From NCBI GenBank assembly GCA_035550295.1, contig DASZPJ010000010.1:1-29511 (forward strand): a DNA stretch of 29,511 nt, read 5' to 3'. Within the stretch, counting starts at the first letter, position 1, and every line of letters begins with the position of its first letter. The notes beneath the pieces were generated by a model. That model worked only from the letters and a program-made list of their open reading frames with translations, ran no database searches and was not told the DNA's origin. Positions 1 to 7,669 of this stretch are shown one piece after another. Source of the stretch: DASZPJ01 sp035550295. Its GTDB lineage: Bacteria > Patescibacteriota > Saccharimonadia > Saccharimonadales > UBA4665. Both the position numbers and the translations under genes were made by a program.

Positions 1-321
1 GATCGTCAGGAAGCGATGAGCGAATAATTGGTAGGTACCGCAGATCATCAGCATCGGCACCCCAGTGTCGGTTAACTTGTGCAGCTGGCTATTGATGCGT
101 TGGATGTCTTTTTGGATCTCGGCCTGGGCTGCGTCCTGGCCACCACCACCCAGCACGATGTCGACTTGCTTCGGCAGCTCATCGCCAACGTTATAGTAGT
201 GAATCACAGGATTGTAGCCGCGCCATTTAATTCGTTGGATGAGCGCCAGCAAATTACCACGGTCGCCGTAGGTGTTCATTTCGTTGATGTACAACTGGAC
301 GATATGCAGGTCTCTAGCCAT
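1..321 (-). CDS. gatD: GatD, lipid II isoglutaminyl synthase glutaminase subunit (3' part missing)
   Basis: Class I glutamine amidotransferase-like subunit that supplies ammonia to MurT for converting D-Glu to D-isoglutamine in the stem peptide of lipid II, at the inner face of the membrane. The 107 visible residues begin MARDLHIVQLY, carry the GatD signature NTYGDRGN (16-23), a GGGGQD turn (58-63) and the nucleophile elbow ICGTYQLF with Cys94, the same number as the catalytic Cys of S. aureus GatD. The gene runs off the left edge, so the catalytic His is not visible. The start at 321 follows a GGGAGGCG Shine-Dalgarno. It overlaps the murT stop by 8 bp, so the two are translationally coupled, as in the known murT-gatD pair. 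Confidence 0.93.
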   Translation of the reverse strand, partial: MARDLHIVQLYINEMNTYGDRGNLLALIQRIKWRGYNPVIHYYNVGDELPKQVDIVLGGGGQDAAQAEIQKDIQRINSQLHKLTDTGVPMLMICGTYQLFAHRFLTI

Positions 322-1582
322 GATTCGCCTCCCGGCTAAGTCGATCGTGCAAAGCCAACATGGCGGTGTATGTAGCAAAGATGGTTTTGTCTCCAGTTGA
401 GTGGGTGAAGGTTTGCAAAGCTTTGTTTATATCTGGTTCGATCTGTTCGACCCCAATCCCCGCAAAACGTAAACGCAATGCCATATCGGCGGCGCGGCTG
501 CCACTGGTCAGCCGGATGTCACCTGATTCCAGGGTTTCAAAATCGACATCCCACAACCACGAAACGTCGCGGCTGTCGGCGTAATTGTCGTTGATGACAA
601 TCATCGTCTGTGGCCCAACGGTTGGGTAAGATGCCAGCGCTTGGCGAAAACTTGGCGGGTTTTTGACGAGCACCAACTGAACGTCGCCCGTCGGCAATTT
701 ATAAATTTCGCCACGCCCAAAAGCCAGTGTAACTTTAGATAAGTCTTCGACTAGCTGTTTGTCGCTTCGATCCGGGATCAGCTGCCTGATTAGCGCCAGA
801 GCCGCTGCTGCATTTTGGAAGTTGTGCTGGCCGGTTAGTTGAAGCGTGGTTTTCAGTTCTTTTTTATCGATTTTGTACGTCGCTTCATCGCCGGCAAAGT
901 CCAAAAGTTCAACGTCAAGCTTGCTTGTCTGGAGCGCCGGAATTTCTGCAGGCTTTGCGTTCACGGCGACTAATTCGTTGTCGGTGGGGAAGAATTTACG
1001 AAGGCTTGGCGCTACACCAAAATAATAGACGGGAACTTCAAGTTTGGCTGCCCGCTCGCTTAAGCGCGGATCGTTAGCATTTGTAATCACGCCATCGGTT
1101 GCGGCTTGCATGACTTTGTCGAGTAGCGACGCCACGGCATCGACCTCACCGAAACGATCCAACTGGTCACGGCTGACATTGAGCGCCAGTACCCAGCGCG
1201 GCCTAATAACTTTAACTAATTGAACAGCGAAAGCTTCGTCAACCTCAAACACAGCTAGGTCATATGGTAGTTTGCCGCTAAGGCTGGCGTAATCTGCAAA
1301 ACTGGCCACCAAGCCGCGTGTTAAGTTGCTGCCGGTGCGGTTGGTAATGATGCGCTTGCCGGCGGCACGAAGTAGGTCAACCACCATTTTGGTAGTGGTG
1401 GTTTTGCCGTTAGTGCCGGTTATAAAAACAATTCCTTCGGGCAGCTGGCCTGCCATTTGGGCTAGGTAGCTCGGAAAGAGTTTTTCGACAATCAGGCCAG
1501 GTAAGGCTTGGCCCTTGCTCCGGCCAAGTTTCAGCGCTAACTGTACCGATTTGGCAATCAAGGTGCCAAGCAAAGTTTGCAT
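314..1582 (-). CDS. murT: MurT, lipid II isoglutaminyl synthase ligase subunit
   Basis: Mur-ligase-family subunit that activates the D-Glu alpha-carboxylate of lipid II with ATP and uses ammonia from GatD. The 422 aa show the ATP loop GTNGKTTTT (56-64), the Mur middle-domain TGQHNFQNAAAA segment, and the C-terminal MurT (DUF1727) domain with NDNYADSRDVSWLWD, which contains the catalytic-region Asp. Family members usually carry a four-Cys zinc ribbon in the middle domain; this protein has no cysteine at all, so the ribbon is lost. The -10 hexamer TATAAT lies 6 nt before the ATG, so the mRNA is probably leaderless. It lies 24 nt downstream of tRNA-Pro on the same strand and overlaps gatD by 8 bp. 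Confidence 0.95.
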   Translation of the reverse strand: MQTLLGTLIAKSVQLALKLGRSKGQALPGLIVEKLFPSYLAQMAGQLPEGIVFITGTNGKTTTTKMVVDLLRAAGKRIITNRTGSNLTRGLVASFADYASLSGKLPYDLAVFEVDEAFAVQLVKVIRPRWVLALNVSRDQLDRFGEVDAVASLLDKVMQAATDGVITNANDPRLSERAAKLEVPVYYFGVAPSLRKFFPTDNELVAVNAKPAEIPALQTSKLDVELLDFAGDEATYKIDKKELKTTLQLTGQHNFQNAAAALALIRQLIPDRSDKQLVEDLSKVTLAFGRGEIYKLPTGDVQLVLVKNPPSFRQALASYPTVGPQTMIVINDNYADSRDVSWLWDVDFETLESGDIRLTSGSRAADMALRLRFAGIGVEQIEPDINKALQTFTHSTGDKTIFATYTAMLALHDRLSREANHG

Positions 1583-1588
1583 CTAATT

Positions 1589-1594
1589 ATTATA
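1589..1594 (-). promoter_or_regulatory. -10 hexamer of murT, leaderless type
   Basis: TATAAT on the minus strand ends 6 nt before the murT ATG, so transcription would begin at or next to the A of the start codon. No Shine-Dalgarno is present. The matching -35 would fall at the 3' end of the tRNA-Pro gene and is not convincing. Confidence 0.55.
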
Positions 1595-1606
1595 AGTCAA
1601 AAACTG

Positions 1607-1683
1607 TGGTCGGGGTGACTGGATTTGAACCGGCGACCTCGTCGTCCCGAACGACGCGCGCTACCAAGCTGCGCTACACCCCG
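1607..1683 (-). tRNA. tRNA-Pro(CGG)
   Basis: Cloverleaf read on the minus strand: acceptor CGGGGTG/CACCCCG, D stem GCGC/GCGC, anticodon stem CGTCG/CGACG around the loop TTCGGGA (anticodon CGG, Pro), T loop TTCAAAT, discriminator A and an encoded CCA. The T stem (GCCGG/CCAGT) holds one C-A mismatch and one G-U pair. It lies 24 nt upstream of murT on the same strand. Confidence 0.96.
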
Positions 1684-1731
1684 AAGTCAATCTTGACCAA
1701 ATAGTGATTATAACAGATTGAGCGCTGCAAA

Positions 1732-1763
1732 TTAAAAGAGCCAGTCTGAGCCAGCTCTTTTAA
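1732..1763. terminator. Bidirectional intrinsic terminator
   Basis: A 10-bp perfect inverted repeat, TTAAAAGAGC (1732-1741) and GCTCTTTTAA (1754-1763), with a 12-nt loop and T-rich ends on both strands. It follows the stop of the small minus-strand ORF at 1780 by 16 nt and separates it from tRNA-Pro. Confidence 0.7.
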
Positions 1764-1779
1764 CATTTAAGCCGATCTT

Positions 1780-1935
1780 CTACCAAAGAATTGAGGTGTC
1801 GTTTGCCTTTTTGACGGCTTTGGCGGCGGCTTCGGCTTGCTTGGCACGCTCCTTTTCGGCTTGTTCAATCTTCTTTTGTTGGGCTAGCATCCGCTCCTGG
1901 TCAAATCGCTGTTCCATATCTTGTATCATCCCCAT
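1780..1935 (-). CDS. Small coiled-coil protein, 51 aa
   Basis: Not recognised. The protein starts MGMIQDMEQRF, is rich in Gln, Lys, Glu and Ala through residues 9-45 with a heptad-like helical pattern, and ends NDTSILW. A strong AGGAGG Shine-Dalgarno lies 8 nt before the ATG, and an intrinsic terminator follows 16 nt after the TAG, so it looks like a complete monocistronic unit. There is no signal peptide or membrane segment. Function unknown; the charged helix suggests a structural or binding role, which is only a guess. Confidence 0.7.
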   Translation of the reverse strand: MGMIQDMEQRFDQERMLAQQKKIEQAEKERAKQAEAAAKAVKKANDTSILW

Positions 1936-2038
1936 AGGTGTATCCTCCTATAATTAACTGTACTTTTAGCATAACCAAGCCGACATAATTACTCTGTCAG
2001 ATTTTTAACGTTCACTGGGCTGGCGTACAATAACGGTT

Positions 2039-2659
2039 ATGGCTTGGCTAATAATGATTGCAATTGTCGGACTGCTACTGGTTGGCAACGAGCTTTGGTC
2101 GCGACGCAAGAATTTGCACGAAGAATTTAGCCGTAAGTTCATTCACATCAGTGTGGGCTGCTTGGTGGCATTTTGGCCGTGGTGGTTAAGCTGGACGGAA
2201 ATTCGCTGGCTAAGCGTGGCATTTTTGGCCGGTGTTGGTTTGTCCAAACTACTTGGTGTTTTCCAGGCTTTACATAGCGTACAGCGGCCGACTTGGGGTG
2301 AATTCTTTTTTGCCATATCAGTCGGCGGCCTGACTTTTTTAACCCACAACAAATGGATTTATGCGACGGCCTTGTTACAAATGGCGTTGGCTGACGGCTT
2401 GGCGGCAGTCATCGGCGTGCGTTATGGCAATGGCCAAGGTTACAGCGTCTTTGGACACCGAAAAACCCTAATTGGCACCCTGGTATTTTTACTGACTTCA
2501 ATGATAATTTTGGTCTGGTACCAAGCAGCCAGCGGCGCAAATATATCAATTATCAAACTGGACTTCATTGCTTTATTAGCATCTGCAATTGAAAACCTAG
2601 CGGTAGCCGGGTTTGATAATTTACTCGTGCCGTTGGTCGTCGTAGCTTTGCTGCGCTAG
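2039..2659 (+). CDS. Dolichol/polyprenol-kinase-like (SEC59/VTE5 family) membrane protein
   Basis: The 206-aa integral membrane protein has about six hydrophobic segments. It shows the family motif SRKFIHISVG (31-40) near the N-terminus, an ALADGLAAVIGVRYG stretch that matches the Asp-Gly nucleotide-binding signature of CTP-dependent lipid kinases and cytidylyltransferases, and FGHRKTLIGTL, equivalent to the K-T-xx-G motif. A likely role is phosphorylation of a polyprenol or similar lipid, perhaps recycling undecaprenol for cell-wall synthesis. The substrate cannot be read from sequence. The -10 TACAAT (2026-2031) lies 7 nt before the ATG and no Shine-Dalgarno is seen, so the mRNA is probably leaderless. 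Its stop shares a CTAG with the stop of the convergent P-ATPase. Confidence 0.8.
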   Translation: MAWLIMIAIVGLLLVGNELWSRRKNLHEEFSRKFIHISVGCLVAFWPWWLSWTEIRWLSVAFLAGVGLSKLLGVFQALHSVQRPTWGEFFFAISVGGLTFLTHNKWIYATALLQMALADGLAAVIGVRYGNGQGYSVFGHRKTLIGTLVFLLTSMIILVWYQAASGANISIIKLDFIALLASAIENLAVAGFDNLLVPLVVVALLR

Positions 2660-4494
2660 CCTATTTTTATGATGTGAGCCCGCAGGGCGTTGAAAATCAC
2701 AACCACGTCTACAACTTCTTGCAACAGGGCACCAAGAAGGGGCGGGAACTTACCAGTTGCGAATAGCCCCATCAAAATTAGGCTCAATCCAATGCCAACC
2801 AAGATACTCTGTGAGGCAATCTTGAACGTCTTTTGGGCAATCTCGACGCCGTCCGCTACGCGTGCCAGATCGTCCGGCATGACAACCATGTCGGCTGACT
2901 CACTAGCGGCTGTAGAACCACGGGCGCCCAGTGCAATGCCCACGTCTGAGGCTGTCAAAATTGGCGCATCGTTGACGCCGTCGCCAACAAAAATCATCGG
3001 CCGGTGTTTGGCTTCGCCCAGGATTCGCAATTTGTCAGCAGGCAACGCTTCGGCATGCACATGGCCGATGCCAAGCTGCTTGGCAATAGATTCGGCAGCT
3101 GATTGGTTGTCTCCGGTCACCATAATAGTTTCGCGAATGCCGAGCCGTTTTAGGCGGTCTAGCGTTGATTTGGTTTCGGGACGAAGTTCGTCATCCAGCA
3201 AAATTACGCCGGCCAGCTGGTGATCGACGGCCACATAAACAGCTGCTTGGTTGATTTTGCCAGCGTTAAAGGTTTTTGGCATTTCTATGCCACGGTCGGC
3301 CAGCAGGCTCAAGCGTCCCAAAATGATGTGCTGGCCTTTCAGCTGGGCTTCCATGCCAAGACCGGCAATTTCCTGGACGTGTTTGGCTTTAGCGACTTTT
3401 AGTTTTGTGGAAACTGCTTCGCTGACAATGGCGTGAGCAACGACGTGGTTTGAAGACTGTTCCAGGCTGGCGGCTAAATTTAGGACTTGGTCCGCGCTGA
3501 ATTTGCCGTAAGTTTTGACTGACTGGACGCGCAGTTCACCGCGTGTTAGGGTGCCAGTTTTGTCAAAAGCAATCGAGCGGGCTTCGGCCAGACGTTCTAA
3601 TGCGGCCCCGGTTTTGACAATAATTCCAAAGCGACTGGCGCGGGCCATGCCACTAACCAAAGCAATTGGTGCCGCGAGTAGTAGCGGACAAGGTGTGGCT
3701 ACGATGATGACTTCCAAAAAGCGAATCGCCTGGCCGGTCATCACCCAAACGGTAATAGCGATTGCATAGGCCACAAAGGTGAAGGGCAGGCTGTAGCGGT
3801 CAGCCAAACGCACAAATGGCGCCTGGCTGCTGGCGGCGCTGCGAACCAGTTTAATAATTTGCTGGTACTGGCTGTCGGCTGCCGTGGCGGTAGCTTTGGC
3901 AGTTACCGGACCATCGAGGTTGAGCGATCCGCTAAGCAACTGATCGCCAGTTTGCTTACTTTGCGGCAGGCTTTCGCCGGTCAGGCTGGCTTCGTCAAAA
4001 CTGGCCCGGCCTTCAATTATTACAGCGTCGGCCGGTACAACCTCACCGGCTTTGATCAGCAACTTGTCGCCGACATGGATTTCACTGACTGCCACATCAA
4101 CGGTTTTGCCTTTGCGGATAACGTGGGCAGTTTGCGGTGCTTGGGCGAGTAGGGCATCGAGTTCACTCTTAGCGCGATGCTCGGCAAAATCTTCCAGTGA
4201 TTTGCCGCCAGTCAACATCAGCACGACCACCAAACCAGCCCAGTATTGCCCTAACGCCACCGAAGCCACAATTGCTGTTGCCGCCAAAACGTCGATGCCG
4301 TAACGGCCGCTGCGCAAATCCTGGAGCATTTCCCAAACTAGTGGCAGGACTTCGATGATGGCTACGATTCCCAACAGCCAGTGCAACACCGTTAGCTGGT
4401 GGGATAACTGCAAAACAAGCCCGGCAATTGCCGAGACTAGCGCGAAAACAAATAGTTTATAGTCACGAACAAAGCGCCAAAATCGTCGCATCAT
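2656..4494 (-). CDS. Heavy-metal P1B-type ATPase with TPCP motif
   Basis: Membrane ATPase that exports or imports a transition metal. The 612 aa contain TGES (172-175, actuator), the intramembrane metal-site motif TPCP (267-270), the phosphorylated Asp311 in DKTGTLT and a C-terminal GDGVNDAPIL hinge. TPCP is the signature of the P1B-5 group, for which Ni/Fe transport has been reported; there is no N-terminal metal-binding domain and no C-terminal hemerythrin domain. The usual His-Pro pair of the nucleotide-binding domain reads His-Val (350-351, in SSNHVVAHAI). The start is ATG-ATG after a GAGGGGA Shine-Dalgarno, with a promoter at 4530-4559. The C-terminal stop overlaps the polyprenol-kinase-like gene by 4 bp. 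Metal identity is not certain. Confidence 0.93.
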   Translation of the reverse strand: MMRRFWRFVRDYKLFVFALVSAIAGLVLQLSHQLTVLHWLLGIVAIIEVLPLVWEMLQDLRSGRYGIDVLAATAIVASVALGQYWAGLVVVLMLTGGKSLEDFAEHRAKSELDALLAQAPQTAHVIRKGKTVDVAVSEIHVGDKLLIKAGEVVPADAVIIEGRASFDEASLTGESLPQSKQTGDQLLSGSLNLDGPVTAKATATAADSQYQQIIKLVRSAASSQAPFVRLADRYSLPFTFVAYAIAITVWVMTGQAIRFLEVIIVATPCPLLLAAPIALVSGMARASRFGIIVKTGAALERLAEARSIAFDKTGTLTRGELRVQSVKTYGKFSADQVLNLAASLEQSSNHVVAHAIVSEAVSTKLKVAKAKHVQEIAGLGMEAQLKGQHIILGRLSLLADRGIEMPKTFNAGKINQAAVYVAVDHQLAGVILLDDELRPETKSTLDRLKRLGIRETIMVTGDNQSAAESIAKQLGIGHVHAEALPADKLRILGEAKHRPMIFVGDGVNDAPILTASDVGIALGARGSTAASESADMVVMPDDLARVADGVEIAQKTFKIASQSILVGIGLSLILMGLFATGKFPPLLGALLQEVVDVVVIFNALRAHIIKIG

Positions 4495-4529
4495 CAGGTC
4501 CCCTCAAGTATTTAGATCAACTGCCAAAT

Positions 4530-4559
4530 AGTATAGCAATTATACGGTATGACTGTGAA
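4530..4559 (-). promoter_or_regulatory. Promoter of the P-type ATPase gene
   Basis: Minus strand: -35 TTCACA (4554-4559), 18-nt spacer, -10 TATACT (4530-4535). This gives a short leader that ends in the GAGGGGA Shine-Dalgarno. It sits back to back with the divergent promoter at 4562-4590. Confidence 0.5.
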
Positions 4560-4561
4560 AA

Positions 4562-4590
4562 TTGACGCTGCCCAAATCAAGCTATATTAT
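4562..4590 (+). promoter_or_regulatory. Promoter of the MDR oxidoreductase gene
   Basis: -35 TTGACG (4562-4567), 17-nt spacer, -10 TATTAT (4585-4590), then an AGGGGG Shine-Dalgarno at 4618-4623 and ATG at 4628. This places the start at 4628 instead of the longer in-frame possibility at 4562, which would lie inside the promoter. Confidence 0.65.
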
Positions 4591-4627
4591 GTATAGTATT
4601 GAAATATTTGAAGAATTAGGGGGACAG

Positions 4628-5569
4628 ATGAAAGCAGCGCAACTACTAAAATATGGTGGCCAAGATTCTGTGCAGGTCAAAAATGCAGTTACGCAGCCAA
4701 TTCCGCTGGTCGGTGAAATTTTGGTGGAAGTTTATGCTGCGGCGGTGAACCCTTTTGATTGGAAATTGCGCGAGGGGGCTTATAAGGAATATATCAATTT
4801 AGATTTGCCGGCGACGCTGGGCGGTGATGTGGCAGGGGTAATAGCAGCGGTTGGTGAAGATGTGGAAGGCGTCGAAGTTGGCCAAGAAGTCTTTGGCCAA
4901 GCCAACGCGGTTAGCGGCAAAGGATCGCTTGCCGAATTTACTATCGTGAAAGCTGACCATATTGCACCCAAACCGGCCAACATTGACTTTGTATACTCAG
5001 CAGCGTTGCCTTTGGCTGCCACTAGCGCCTACCAAGCCCTGGTTGACCACATGGGTTTGCAAGCCGGCCAACAGGTTTTGATCCATGGCGGCGCTGGCGG
5101 CATTGGCTCGTTCGCCATCCAGATCGCCAAGACTATTGGCGCCCACGTCACCACGACTGTTTCGGCGGCCGATGCCGATTTTGTAAAAAGCCTCGGAGCT
5201 GACGTAGTCATTGATTACGAAACCCAGAACTTTGCTGAACTTGTGAAAGACCTGGATGCCGTTTTCGATAACGTCGGTGGTGAAACCAACACCAATTCCT
5301 ACCAAGTCATTAAACCCGGCGGCCACTTGGTGTCGATGCTGGTGCCACCAAACGATGAGCTGGTTAACCAGTACCAGGTTATTTACACCCAGCAAAACAG
5401 CCAGGCTACGTCTGAGCGTTTGATCGCCGTAGCCGAGATGGCCAGCACCGGCCAACTCAAAATCAACGTCGACAAAGTTTTTTCACTTGATCAAGCTCCT
5501 GAAGCCTTAGAATATCTCAAAACCGGCCACCCCAAAGGCAAAGTCGTCGTCCAGGTCAAAGAAGCTTAG
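4628..5569 (+). CDS. Zinc-independent MDR-family NADPH:quinone oxidoreductase-like enzyme
   Basis: Medium-chain dehydrogenase/reductase, 313 aa, starting MKAAQLLKYGG. It has the N-terminal GroES-like domain (NPFDWKLREG, AATLGGD-type loop) and a Rossmann domain with the nucleotide motif GGAGGIGSFAIQIAK. The zinc-ligand cysteines of alcohol dehydrogenases are absent, as in quinone oxidoreductases and enoyl reductases. The likely reaction is NADPH-dependent reduction of a quinone or enone in the cytosol; the true substrate is unknown. The promoter and Shine-Dalgarno fix the start. Its stop overlaps the stop of the convergent GNAT gene by 4 bp. Confidence 0.88.
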   Translation: MKAAQLLKYGGQDSVQVKNAVTQPIPLVGEILVEVYAAAVNPFDWKLREGAYKEYINLDLPATLGGDVAGVIAAVGEDVEGVEVGQEVFGQANAVSGKGSLAEFTIVKADHIAPKPANIDFVYSAALPLAATSAYQALVDHMGLQAGQQVLIHGGAGGIGSFAIQIAKTIGAHVTTTVSAADADFVKSLGADVVIDYETQNFAELVKDLDAVFDNVGGETNTNSYQVIKPGGHLVSMLVPPNDELVNQYQVIYTQQNSQATSERLIAVAEMASTGQLKINVDKVFSLDQAPEALEYLKTGHPKGKVVVQVKEA

Positions 5570-6096
5570 CGCAAGCCTAAAACTACATTTTGGAATTCCA
5601 GGCCGTCTTTGTCTTTGTACGCGCTTTCCAGAACTTCAAAACCGAGTTTTTGGAGTAGAGCTGCCGAACCCTCGTTTGCTAAAAGATATCGCGAAAAAAG
5701 CTGGTCATATTTTTGGGACCGCAAGTGCTTTATAACCGTTTGCATTGAATAAGTCCCCAAATTTTTGCCACGAATCTTTGGATCGCCCAACATAATGTGA
5801 ATAGACGGCGCCGGTAAATTCTCAAACGACTTTAGATGAACCCAAATCGCGCCAACTGGCTTATCTTCGTACAGTATTGTCCAGGTCAACTGATCTTTTG
5901 AATCTAAAAATTCACTGATTCTTTGTTGCTCGGCAGCAAGATTTGTAGGTTGGGTATTGGTATCGGTATTGCCCATCAGTCTTAATGTGTTACGCCCTTC
6001 ATCGCCTTCGAGCCATATTACACTTGCAGGTGCGTCACGCTTGATACTGGGCCTAACGAGTTTGAGATTTGGCAGTTCAGTAATAAGGTCGATCAT
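5566..6096 (-). CDS. GNAT-family N-acetyltransferase
   Basis: The 176-aa protein has the GNAT core: a beta strand WTILYEDKPVGAIWV, then IMLGDPKIRGKNLGTYSMQ holding the acetyl-CoA pyrophosphate loop (RGKNLG), and a C-terminal LLQKLGFEVLE segment typical of RimJ/RimL-like members. It probably acetylates an amino group on a small molecule or protein; the substrate cannot be told. It is the last gene of a minus-strand operon, 2 bp after the nucleotidyltransferase stop. The pairing with an antibiotic-type nucleotidyltransferase is suggestive of drug modification but not proof. Confidence 0.88.
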   Translation of the reverse strand: MIDLITELPNLKLVRPSIKRDAPASVIWLEGDEGRNTLRLMGNTDTNTQPTNLAAEQQRISEFLDSKDQLTWTILYEDKPVGAIWVHLKSFENLPAPSIHIMLGDPKIRGKNLGTYSMQTVIKHLRSQKYDQLFSRYLLANEGSAALLQKLGFEVLESAYKDKDGLEFQNVVLGLR

Positions 6097-6098
6097 AA

Positions 6099-6584
6099 CT
6101 ACTGATGACTTGCTGGAATCTTAAAACCGAACTTAGCGGCTAGCCGCTGCACGTCTTGTTTGTCTTTGTCGGCTGGCGGATAAGCGGTTTTGAACTTGAA
6201 CATCCACTCCGGGCTGATGCACTGTACTTGCTGGCCAGCCAGCATCCCGGTGCCAGATAATGACTCAAACGGATATTCTACTCCCCACGCGTTAAATTTA
6301 TTTTGATCAAATTCAAAGACATGAATGTCGACAATCTGGTTGCCACTCTGGAGCGCAAAGTTCCAAGCTGAACTGTCAGCACGTGGCAAGTCAACAAAAC
6401 CTTCCGAACCGAGAAGAATCCTAAGCTTTGACTCGTCGCGCCGGGCGACAGCCACATCCAAATCCGCATGCTCACGTGTTTGCTCGCCTACCAGCGCGTC
6501 TACGCACCAGCCACCGTCGATCCATACTTGAATACCAGTAGAGATGGAGTCGTTATAAATTTTCAATACCTCTTCAGCTGTCAT
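6099..6584 (-). CDS. Lincosamide/aminoglycoside-type nucleotidyltransferase
   Basis: The 161-aa protein belongs to the LinA/AadB-like branch of the nucleotidyltransferase fold. WIDGGWCVDALVG (21-33) matches the family's GGW-xx-D loop, and REHADLDVAV holds the metal-binding Asp41-x-Asp43 pair. Relatives adenylylate lincosamides or the 2''-OH of aminoglycosides, but many environmental members have no known drug substrate. The start is 8 nt after the stop of the YdjM-like gene and the stop is 2 bp before the GNAT start, so it is in the middle of the tRNA-His-headed operon. Resistance activity is an inference. Confidence 0.85.
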   Translation of the reverse strand: MTAEEVLKIYNDSISTGIQVWIDGGWCVDALVGEQTREHADLDVAVARRDESKLRILLGSEGFVDLPRADSSAWNFALQSGNQIVDIHVFEFDQNKFNAWGVEYPFESLSGTGMLAGQQVQCISPEWMFKFKTAYPPADKDKQDVQRLAAKFGFKIPASHQ

Positions 6585-6591
6585 TTTATTA

Positions 6592-7032
6592 TTACCAGAG
6601 CCTTATCATAACAATATAAAAGAGAATTGCTGTCAGCGGCAACTCTATCCACAAACCCCATGGTCGCTCCAGGCCTTGAATGCTGGCGTGCCATTTACTA
6701 AAGCGGTTTTTGCTCGAACTCAGATTAAACGATCGCGTGCTAATAACGTGTGCTACCCACACATAGTCTGGCATCGTTGCCGCAAGCCCACCGAGGAACA
6801 TCGTATAGTGCTTCTGAGCAACAGCGTAGATTGCCAGTCCCAGCGTCGCTAAGGTGTCCAGCGTAAAAAAGACTTTCCAAAACATAGATCGATCACGCTT
6901 TTTGTGGCTAATGCCATAGTGTGGCAGCATGTCGAGTACGAAGTGAGACACAAAGGCAACCGGTATAACCAATGGCAAGGGCAGTAGTTTGCCAATTAGT
7001 CCGCCGGTAAGGCCATGGTTAACGCCAGTCAT
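6592..7032 (-). CDS. YdjM-like putative membrane-bound metal-dependent hydrolase
   Basis: The 146-aa membrane protein starts MTGVNHGLTGG and keeps the histidine-rich pattern of the YdjM family (an early N-H-xxxG, then SHFVLDMLPHYG) with about four hydrophobic segments. Relatives are annotated as membrane-associated metal-dependent hydrolases, but their reaction is poorly known. The start at 7032 is chosen because it lies 2 bp after the stop of the upstream gene and begins with the family motif; an upstream extension would overlap that gene. No clear Shine-Dalgarno is visible, so translation is probably coupled. Confidence 0.75.
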   Translation of the reverse strand: MTGVNHGLTGGLIGKLLPLPLVIPVAFVSHFVLDMLPHYGISHKKRDRSMFWKVFFTLDTLATLGLAIYAVAQKHYTMFLGGLAATMPDYVWVAHVISTRSFNLSSSKNRFSKWHASIQGLERPWGLWIELPLTAILFYIVMIRLW

Positions 7033-7034
7033 AA

Positions 7035-7427
7035 TTAAGCGGCGATTACATCCGGGGATTTGGCAGTGCTTAGGGCACTCATGATGGATTTGCAAACTTG
7101 TTGTTCTTCTTCAAAGCAGAATACCTCCGGCTGTGGGTCTAGTTCGGCGTAACTAGCGACAGCCCTCGAGGCGATGGCTAGTTCTTGATCTGAAAGAACT
7201 GCTTTAGTCGGATCCATCACGCCCCTCTCCTTGTCGTTATAGGTCGCCAGTACGTCGCCGGTGTGTATCGAATAACGATAAGCCCGCCACTTTAAGATAG
7301 GATGTCGCAGGGGGCTTATTGATTGGCAATAATAAGAAGCAGACTTATCAAGTGCAACCGCTTCAAACCAACCATTCAGAGTTAAACTGGTGCTTTCTCG
7401 CCTGTATTGGACTTCTATGGAATTCAT
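7035..7427 (-). CDS. Hypothetical protein directly behind tRNA-His
   Basis: Not recognised. The 130-aa soluble protein begins MNSIEVQYRRES and has an acidic, Cys-containing segment (QPEVFCFEEEQQVC) near the C-terminus. The ATG at 7427 lies only 9 nt after the CCA end of tRNA-His on the same strand, so any transcript of this gene should be processed from a tRNA precursor, leaving a nearly leaderless mRNA. A longer in-frame reading would run into the tRNA gene and is rejected. The downstream gene starts 2 bp after its stop. Confidence 0.7.
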   Translation of the reverse strand: MNSIEVQYRRESTSLTLNGWFEAVALDKSASYYCQSISPLRHPILKWRAYRYSIHTGDVLATYNDKERGVMDPTKAVLSDQELAIASRAVASYAELDPQPEVFCFEEEQQVCKSIMSALSTAKSPDVIAA

Positions 7428-7436
7428 AAATAATTC

Positions 7437-7513
7437 TGGGGCGAAAGACGGGGCTCGAACCCGCGACATTCGGGACCACAACCCGACGCTCTACCAGCTG
7501 AGCTACTTCCGCC
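7437..7513 (-). tRNA. tRNA-His(GTG)
   Basis: Read on the minus strand: G-1, acceptor GCGGAAG/CTTTCGC, D arm GCTC/GAGC, anticodon stem TCGGG/CCCGA around TTGTGGT (anticodon GTG), T arm GCGGG/CCCGT, discriminator C and an encoded CCA. The extra G-1 facing C73 is the hallmark of tRNA-His. It heads a four-gene operon. Confidence 0.96.
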
Positions 7514-7518
7514 ATGTC

Positions 7519-7569
7519 GTCGAAGCCTACGGACCAGTCTCGTTTTGCCGCTTCGGCAAAAGCTTCGAC
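7519..7569. repeat. Nested hairpin in the spacer upstream of tRNA-His
   Basis: Outer arms GTCGAAGC (7519-7526) and GCTTCGAC (7562-7569) enclose an inner hairpin TTTTGCCG (7543-7550)/CGGCAAAA (7554-7561). In the tRNA-His precursor this would fold as 5' leader RNA. The rest of the 7514-7700 spacer holds a weaker AATTGCA/TGCAATT pair and no gene. Confidence 0.5.
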
Positions 7570-7669
7570 CTTGTCCTATGCTTCTCCTATCAAAATTGCA
7601 TTCAGTCACCTGACGGCTCCTTGGATTGCAATTCTGGCTCGCCGCACTAAGCAGCAAGAACAGGGGGTG

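Noticed and set aside
4562..4627. Longer N-terminus for the MDR oxidoreductase
   Set aside because: The extension would begin within the promoter at 4562-4590, while a good ribosome site lies before the ATG at 4628, where family homology also begins.
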